Below, in pieces: positions 60,871-64,000 of a stretch of DNA of 64,000 nucleotides. The position numbers and the translations under genes were made by a program. The DNA is from Notospermus geniculatus (lineage: Eukaryota > Nemertea > Pilidiophora > Heteronemertea > Lineidae). The stretch spans positions 6,964 through 70,963 of the forward strand of contig NMRB01000178.1 of NCBI GenBank assembly GCA_002633025.1, given 5' to 3'. The notes below the pieces were generated by a model. The model did not search any database. It had not been told where the DNA came from and was given only the letters and a program-made list of their open reading frames with translations. Position 1 is the stretch's first letter, and every line of letters begins with the position of its first letter.

Positions 60871-62478
60871 AATTTCTGAAATTCCCGTCCTCCACATTAG
60901 GCCCCCAAAAGTATCTGTTTCTTGTCCGCGCTCGCGTCATTCCCGAGCCCATCGCATCGAAAATGTTTTTTTCACCAATTTCAAATTTTCCCACTTTGCT
61001 TACGCAGCACCTTCTTTTCAATGCATAGAAATGCTTCATCACTTGAAATCATCTTTATTTTTCATGAAACTTGTGCTTTTTATTATTATATCTTTATTCG
61101 TACTAATAAATGTACACTTTTAAAAAGGTGTTGTGTGCTGGTGCTAGTGCGTGTTACAAAAAGGAACTGACAACTCTACACCCCCTCAGTGGTGGACACT
61201 ACTCATCTTTCGATACAAAGGCCATTCAAAAAAAGATCAATCTCCCTACGTACAAAGAATGAATAATCTCTGCTGTCACGACACCAAATCAGATCTCTTA
61301 TAACACCTGCCAGATCTAATAACTGNTATTTGCTCCTGAGTGAAGAATGTAGAAACATGTAGAGAGATAGTTTGCTGGTAATATCCCCCCCCCCATCCAC
61401 GACGACAACTGAAAAAAATTATTTGAAGATAAAAAAATCGCATGCTCGCATCAATTTCCGCTGCGTTGCTGGGCAAGAAACAGATATTTTTGGCCTCACA
61501 GAGAATTGTGTTGGCTATATGACGATGTCCCCATGATTTCCCCTTGATTTCAAATAATGGTACTGCCTTCAACCAGGGGACGGACGAGCCATGGAAATGC
61601 TTCTGTACACAATTCACAGTACGGCTAACCTTTTATTCATTCTGTCTTCGACTTTCCGACCTAACTGTAGAAGAAAGCAAAACTCATTAACAGCGAAAGT
61701 ACTTCACTTGTTACAGATTAATGAAAAAAAAGAAATTCATTTTGTTTCTTTGCGGAACACTCGTGTGAGACTGTCTGAAAGTGATTAAACCTAGAGATTT
61801 TATCATCTTGCATTGTACCATAGAAAAGACGATTCGGCCAGCATTTGGAACTGCAAAAGTTATCACGTGATTATGCATTTCCTCAAACGATGGTCGTTAC
61901 CATCATCCAATTTTATTATCAGTTCTGGATAAAATATCCCCCGTCCACAGTGTCTTAATTAAATGGCATGATGAAGCAGCATTGCCGTCATTGTTATTCG
62001 TAAAGAATGATTATGCAGTTAGAGAATGGGATCATTCGAGTGGATTAACGTTGAAATAATTTCTAGCAATTTCCAGTCGACTTTGAAAAAGGCTTTACTA
62101 ATGACTGCTGTGAGTGATGAAAATTGAACAGCAGGTGTTATGTAATACATTTTGTATTTTGAAATCGGGGTCCCTTTGCCTGGCGTTCTTCTCCGGAATT
62201 TTTACCAAAATGATCACAGCCAAGAAAGGGTTAAAGGGTGGATTCGTGATTAAACTAATGACTGTCGTCTGGTCGATTACGATAGCATCTTTCCATTAGC
62301 TCAATTGAGCTCGGTTTCAACTATACTGACATAGAAATTCAGTAGAATTTGTTGGTTTTTCGAGTGTTGTCATGGGTGCTACTGAGGATGGAAGTTACCA
62401 TTACAATAGATAACCGCTTGATTTGTCTTATTTGAGTTGCTCGTCTGAGCACGAAAAACAGCAAGCCACCAAAGGCCT
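60871..62478. other. No gene recognised; single N at 61326
   Basis: Frames across 61326 are unreliable because of the N. A short C run lies at 61385-61394. No exon supported. Confidence 0.35.
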
Positions 62479-62588
62479 GGGGCCCGTTCCATAAAATGAC
62501 TTTAAGCTAATGGTACCTTCAATCAAATGGAAAATGCGTTGAAGTTAATGGTACCATTAGCTTAAAGTCACTTTATGAAAAAGGCCCC
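62479..62588. repeat. Foldback repeat family A, copy 2
   Basis: GGGGCCCGTTCCATAAAATG...CACTTTATGAAAAAGGCCCC, matching 12181-12290 including AATGGTACC on both arms. Confidence 0.85.
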
Positions 62589-62714
62589 TGGTCCATATTC
62601 ATAAAAACCGACTATATGCTTAGTTACTTGTTGCTAAACTGCCCAGTATGTACAGGCTAATGTACACAACTAGCAACTAACTAAGCTATAGATGTGTTTT
62701 GTGAATCTTAGCCC
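62588..62714. repeat. Foldback repeat family C, copy 2
   Basis: CTGGTCCATATTCATAAAAA... with TGTACACAACTAGCAACTAA, matching 24111-24234. The right arm is more diverged. Confidence 0.8.
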
Positions 62715-62858
62715 GGTTGTTCAAAACAGTATTTGTCACTATTGAACGTGACGTTAGTGATGTTTTGGTGCTGTTCAAGTTCCATCAGATATGTGCACAT
62801 TAGAATTGACACAGACAACGTCAAAATAGCACTACCTGTGTTTTGAACAACCCAGCCC
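62711..62858. repeat. Foldback repeat abutting family C
   Basis: GCCCGGTTGTTCAAAACAGT at the left pairs with TGTTTTGAACAACCCAGCCC at the right; inner GTCACTATT / AATAGCAC arms pair loosely. Confidence 0.75.
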
Positions 62859-63572
62859 TGTTTAACACCGATATTTACCATTTGTTCTAAAAGTAAACCT
62901 GACTTAACTTTGTAATTGAGCCTAAACACCGATTTTCAAGTGATTAACGAAACCAAACACAATGTGTCAGACAAGTCTTTCAGTTCCTGAATTATGGATG
63001 GTTGAGTTTTTGAGACTGAAACACTATTGCATGTATTCGCTTGTTTTCAGATTGAATTTCACATCGCCATTGTTCTAGTGCCTGTTGAAAGCCCGTAATT
63101 GCTTCTGGGAACATTTTATGTAGTCAAAGCCAAAAATGGAAACAAAGGGGAAGTGAAATAGCATACAACCCGCTAGGTGCGTCTAATAGGTTTTCAGTGA
63201 ACTAACTGACAAGACCACAAAAGAGTCACGTGTGAGTGAGTATATTTGAACCAACTGGTTATTGAATAACCTATGAAAAAAATAACAATTTTAGAACCGT
63301 GAGAAAATCTACATGTATCCTCGTCATCGCCTATATCGATTCATTATCACAGGTCAGGTTAATGTAGCAAAAGGCTGTTCATCACATCCCATGATATTAC
63401 TTTGCGAAACAGCCTTGAGCTCTCCTGGTAATAGTGCCGTAGGCTATACATTTGGGATACTCATAAATGCATTATAATACTCAAAATGAAAATGTTTGGA
63501 CTAATTGCACGAACGGATGAGTTTGATAACTCCCCTCACAATATAGTCACAGTAACTTTGATCGTACACTGC

Positions 63573-63777
63573 CAGGAGGAGATTATCTAGGAGGACCCTA
63601 CTCCTGGAGTAGGGTGTCATCATTCAAGACGAATTTTTGAAATAAATATATGTGGTGTTGTTTGTCCATAATCGATTTCAATATCATTAGAACCAAATTT
63701 CGTGAAAAATTACTTCTGAGATGGCGGCAAACGGTGATTTTGTGCGGAAATCACGATTGAAATATAATCTCCTCCTG
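63573..63777. repeat. Foldback repeat with CAGGAGGAGATTAT ends
   Basis: CAGGAGGAGATTAT at the left and ATAATCTCCTCCTG at the right. A separate perfect 21-bp palindrome (arms ACCCTACTCC and GGAGTAGGGT) lies at 63595-63615. Confidence 0.65.
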
Positions 63778-64000
63778 ACACTGCACACAGTAGGCCTACT
63801 ATGAAAAATATGGAGCACGATCCGGGAACATCGTTGATTTCATGAGATTTTGTCGTCATTAAAAGACATGCCAGTCCAGGCAATTTTTTTTAAAAAAATT
63901 TATGTACATTTTTCATGGGCCATGAATAATTATGGGCTTAACTGTACCTTTAGTTACCTGATAAGTGGATCATTTTTGATCAATGTAGATATGGCACAAT

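Noticed and set aside
1-64000. CRISPR arrays, prokaryotic operons, ribosome binding sites
   Set aside because: The window is animal nuclear DNA with spliceosomal introns; no regularly spaced direct repeats were seen.

Overview
This is a gene-sparse stretch of an animal nuclear genome. It has GT-AG spliceosomal introns, split zinc-finger and ion-channel genes, and a microsomal P450, and it is packed with short foldback (MITE-like) repeats. Two words recur: TAGGCCTA (dense at 270-800, 1430-1860, 16950-17100) and the palindromic TACATGTA. Together with the gene content they suggest a marine invertebrate, perhaps an ambulacrarian deuterostome; this is a weak inference and the species cannot be read from the sequence. 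Four N positions or runs (32601, 33068-33086, 37329, 61326) show it is a draft scaffold.

Layout. 1494-5703 (+) is a transcription factor IIIA gene in seven exons, with six zinc fingers instead of the usual nine. Upstream lies a partial tandem duplicate carrying an orphan finger-2 exon. Its second intron holds a pogo-like element (TA target duplication) into which a second element with a 9-bp target duplication has inserted. 8226-12929 (-) is an SLC36-type proton-coupled amino-acid transporter in eleven exons, with at least one alternative first-exon set further upstream (15680-15960, 5'UTR exon 16285-16388). 18456-19952 (-) is a P450 with an uninterrupted coding region. 21166-21681 (+) is a decayed protein-coding frame with two in-frame TAA codons that I cannot identify. 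22632-29299 (+) is an eight-exon Cys-loop ligand-gated anion channel (glycine/glutamate-gated type) with a complete signal peptide and all four membrane segments.

From 29300 to the end I see no confidently recognisable multi-exon gene. There is a small cysteine-rich secreted-peptide ORF at 40463-40750, an isolated signal-peptide-like first exon at 42405-42481, a possible secreted or membrane ORF at 54660-54938, and many foldback repeats. Several repeat families recur across the window, and one copy carries a nested insertion whose empty counterpart is also present.

The genes have unrelated roles: 5S rRNA transcription, amino-acid transport, oxidation, inhibitory signalling. Nothing suggests co-regulation beyond proximity. 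All exon models are hand-spliced by phase and splice-site inspection, without transcript data.
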